From NCBI RefSeq assembly GCF_037478135.1, contig NZ_JBBHDV010000005.1, forward strand, positions 62,001-126,000: DNA of 64,000 bases, written 5' to 3'. Positions 62,820-64,000 of the stretch are shown one piece after another (the stretch's first letter is position 1; each line of letters opens with the position of its first letter). The position numbers were made by a program, and so were the translations under genes. Source of the DNA: Denitratimonas sp037478135 (GTDB lineage: Bacteria; Pseudomonadota; Gammaproteobacteria; Xanthomonadales; Xanthomonadaceae). Under the pieces are notes generated by a model. It worked only from the letters and a program-made list of their open reading frames with translations, was not told where the DNA came from and searched no databases.

Positions 62820-63328
62820 CACGCCGCTCCGCGCGTTGCGGTTTCCGGTTCGCCACGCAGGGTGCTGCTGGCCGGCGCCGAAGTCGAAGCCGGCGTTTGC
62901 GCCGGCACCAGCCGGAAGTCTTCGACCAGCCCGTCGGCATTGATGGTGATCCGTGCATCCAGTGCGGTGCTGCCGTATTGCAGCCGCGCCGTAACCAGCG
63001 GTTTGCCCTTGATCGCCTCGCCGCGCAAGGCATCGCGTGTGCGGCGCTCACCGAACTGTTCCGGCAGCCCCTCCCAAACCTGCTTCAGCCGCGCTTCGTC
63101 CAGCGACTGGCGCAGCGCCGGGGCCAGCAGTTCCAGCGCCTGCGTGTAATGCCCGCCATCAAGCCGGTCGAGGAGTTCCGCGCCGATGCGCAGATGGGCG
63201 GGATCGGCCACCGCACTTTCCGCCACCGGCGGCGCCAGCATCGCCTGGGTGAACCAGCGCGCGCTGAAGAACACTCCGGCCATCGCGATCAGGGCGAAGA
63301 AGATGGTCTTTTTCATCGCCGCATCCAT
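62819..63328 (-). CDS. DUF3887-like secreted or anchored protein
   Basis: A 169-residue protein: an N-terminal hydrophobic helix (MKKTIFFALIAMAGVFFSAR) as signal or anchor, then a domain with LLDRLDGGHYTQALELLAPA and LKQVWEGLPEQFGERRTR, like DUF3887, and a Thr/Ala/Ser-rich tail. Function unknown. Start ATG 63328 overlaps the DUF4177-like stop; an internal ATG at 63316 gives the MKKT start. Confidence 0.65.
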   Translation of the reverse strand: MDAAMKKTIFFALIAMAGVFFSARWFTQAMLAPPVAESAVADPAHLRIGAELLDRLDGGHYTQALELLAPALRQSLDEARLKQVWEGLPEQFGERRTRDALRGEAIKGKPLVTARLQYGSTALDARITINADGLVEDFRLVPAQTPASTSAPASSTLRGEPETATRGAA

Positions 63329-63498
63329 CAGCGCCTCCGCTTCATGAAGAAGTGCACCTTCATGCCGTAGTACAGCGTGTTGACCAATTCCCAGCCCTGC
63401 TGGCCTTCCTTGTTCAAGGCTTCGGTCATCTGCTCGGGCTTGCTTGTGCCCCAGACCGAGACCGGCGCCTGTATGACCTTGTATTCCCAGCGATCCAT
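63328..63498 (-). CDS. DUF4177 small protein
   Basis: A 56-residue protein beginning MDRWEYKVIQAPVSVWGTSK and containing LNKEGQQGWELVNTLYYG, the hallmark of DUF4177. Function unknown. Shares bases with the start of the DUF3887-like gene (TGATG) and starts just 4 nt after the RHH gene. Confidence 0.8.
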   Translation of the reverse strand: MDRWEYKVIQAPVSVWGTSKPEQMTEALNKEGQQGWELVNTLYYGMKVHFFMKRRR

Positions 63499-63502
63499 CG
63501 TG

Positions 63503-63685
63503 TCATTCCTTGTCTTTTTCTGCCTGCGGCGCACCGTGCTTGAGCCGCTTGGCGCGGCGCAACGCATCGCGCAGCACGTACTCGATCTGGGCGTTGAGTG
63601 AGCGCAGTTCGTCATCGGCCCAGTGCTGCATCGCCGCCAATACCTGGGCGTTGATGCGCAGCGGGTAGGCTTTCTTTTCGTTCAT
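63503..63685 (-). CDS. Arc-type ribbon-helix-helix protein
   Basis: A 60-residue protein with the RHH pattern: strand KKAYPLRINAQVLAAMQHWA and helix ELRSLNAQIEYVLRDALRRA, as in Arc-family DNA-binding proteins commonly found beside SPFH genes in Xanthomonadaceae. No toxin gene is adjacent, so it is not taken to be an antitoxin. Start ATG 63685. The region upstream carries a GGGAATC-type repeat. Confidence 0.8.
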   Translation of the reverse strand: MNEKKAYPLRINAQVLAAMQHWADDELRSLNAQIEYVLRDALRRAKRLKHGAPQAEKDKE

Positions 63686-63734
63686 GGCAGGCTGATCCAG
63701 TTCCCAAGGCCCGCAAGCCCGCAGCGGCGCCTGC

Positions 63735-63762
63735 GAATCCCCAATCCCGAATCCCCGATCCC
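63735..63762. repeat. GGGAATC-type dispersed repeat
   Basis: GAATCCCCAATCCCGAATCC continuing to CCGATCCC, just downstream of the SPFH stop codon. Same family as 8800-8832 and 26703-26819. Confidence 0.75.
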
Positions 63763-63767
63763 GGCTG

Positions 63768-64000
63768 TCAATACAGCGACCCGGCGTTGACCACCGGTTG
63801 CGTGGCGCGGTCCGAACACAGCACCACCAGCAGGTTGCTGACCATCGCGGCGCGGCGTTCCTCGTCCAGTTCCACGACACCGTTCTTCTTCAGCTCGTCC
63901 AGCGCCATTTCCACCATGCTGACCGCGCCGTAGACGATGCGGGTGCGGGCCGCGACCACGGCATTGGCCTGCTGCCGCTGCAGCATTGCCTGCGCGATTT
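63768..64000 (-). CDS. SPFH/band-7 family protein, C-terminal part (cut by window end)
   Basis: The last 77 residues of a protein that begins beyond the right edge. AMLQRQQANAVVAARTRIVY, VEMALDELKKNGVVELDEER and LCSDRATQPVVNAGSLY match the C-terminus of SPFH proteins found next to RHH genes in related bacteria. The family makes oligomeric membrane-associated scaffolds. The assignment rests on a partial sequence. Confidence 0.65.
   Translation of the reverse strand, partial: IAQAMLQRQQANAVVAARTRIVYGAVSMVEMALDELKKNGVVELDEERRAAMVSNLLVVLCSDRATQPVVNAGSLY

Overview
The window is a GC-rich chromosomal segment from a gammaproteobacterium of the Xanthomonadales, most likely Lysobacteraceae/Xanthomonadaceae. 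The main grounds are: a hisG-D-C-B-H-A-F-I operon headed by a TrpR-like regulator; the block rpsB-tsf-pyrH-frr-uppS-cdsA-dxr-rseP-bamA-skp-lpxD-fabZ-lpxA-lpxB-rnhB; petABC next to sspAB; and dispersed GGGAATC-type and GTAGCCCGGGTAAG-type intergenic repeats. Genes are tightly packed, with many ATGA, GTGA or TGATG stop/start overlaps. No tRNA, rRNA, CRISPR array or intact insertion sequence was seen.

Layout. (1) 1-5738, minus strand: a type I Wadjet plasmid-defence operon jetA-jetB-jetC-jetD; jetD is cut by the window start. A NYN-LOTUS putative RNase gene (5851-6624) lies just upstream on the same strand. (2) 6691-14437, minus: the complete histidine operon, a TrpR/YerC-like regulator and a 26-bp palindromic operator candidate; a REP-like inverted repeat separates hisH from hisA. 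(3) 14771-18893: a 7TM-GGDEF diguanylate cyclase (plus) facing a secreted subtilisin-like protease (minus) that is interrupted by one in-frame amber codon. (4) 19032-22438, minus: glnD and map. (5) 22524-38198, plus: translation factors (S2, EF-Ts, RRF), UMP kinase, isoprenoid and phospholipid precursors (UppS, CdsA, Dxr), envelope proteolysis and outer-membrane assembly (RseP, BamA, Skp), lipid A synthesis (LpxD, FabZ, LpxA, LpxB) and RNase HII. A phnA-like gene on the opposite strand sits between pyrH and frr. (6) 38408-56452: asnB; a HIT/FHA/Ser-Thr kinase signalling cluster; sspAB; the bc1 complex petABC; a DegS-like protease; a lytic transglycosylase; miaB; DUF2461; a GT4 glycosyltransferase; a DUF819 transporter-like protein; and accA. 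dnaE, normally between rnhB and accA, is not present. (7) 56468-57351: a decaying toxin-antitoxin-like module with two frameshifts. (8) 57637-64000, minus: a STAS-MlaE/MlaF/MlaD/lipoprotein lipid-transport operon preceded by an M15 peptidase, three small membrane or cytosolic proteins, an Arc-type RHH protein and the C-terminus of an SPFH protein.

Functionally most of the window is core metabolism and envelope biogenesis. The accessory or unusual parts are the Wadjet island with its NYN-LOTUS neighbour, the amber-interrupted protease, the kinase-FGE fusion with its FHA partner, and the decaying zeta-like module. I found no clearly undescribed multi-gene system. The best candidates for new biology are the his operator/regulator pair, the NYN-LOTUS gene beside Wadjet, and the kinase-FHA-FGE cluster.
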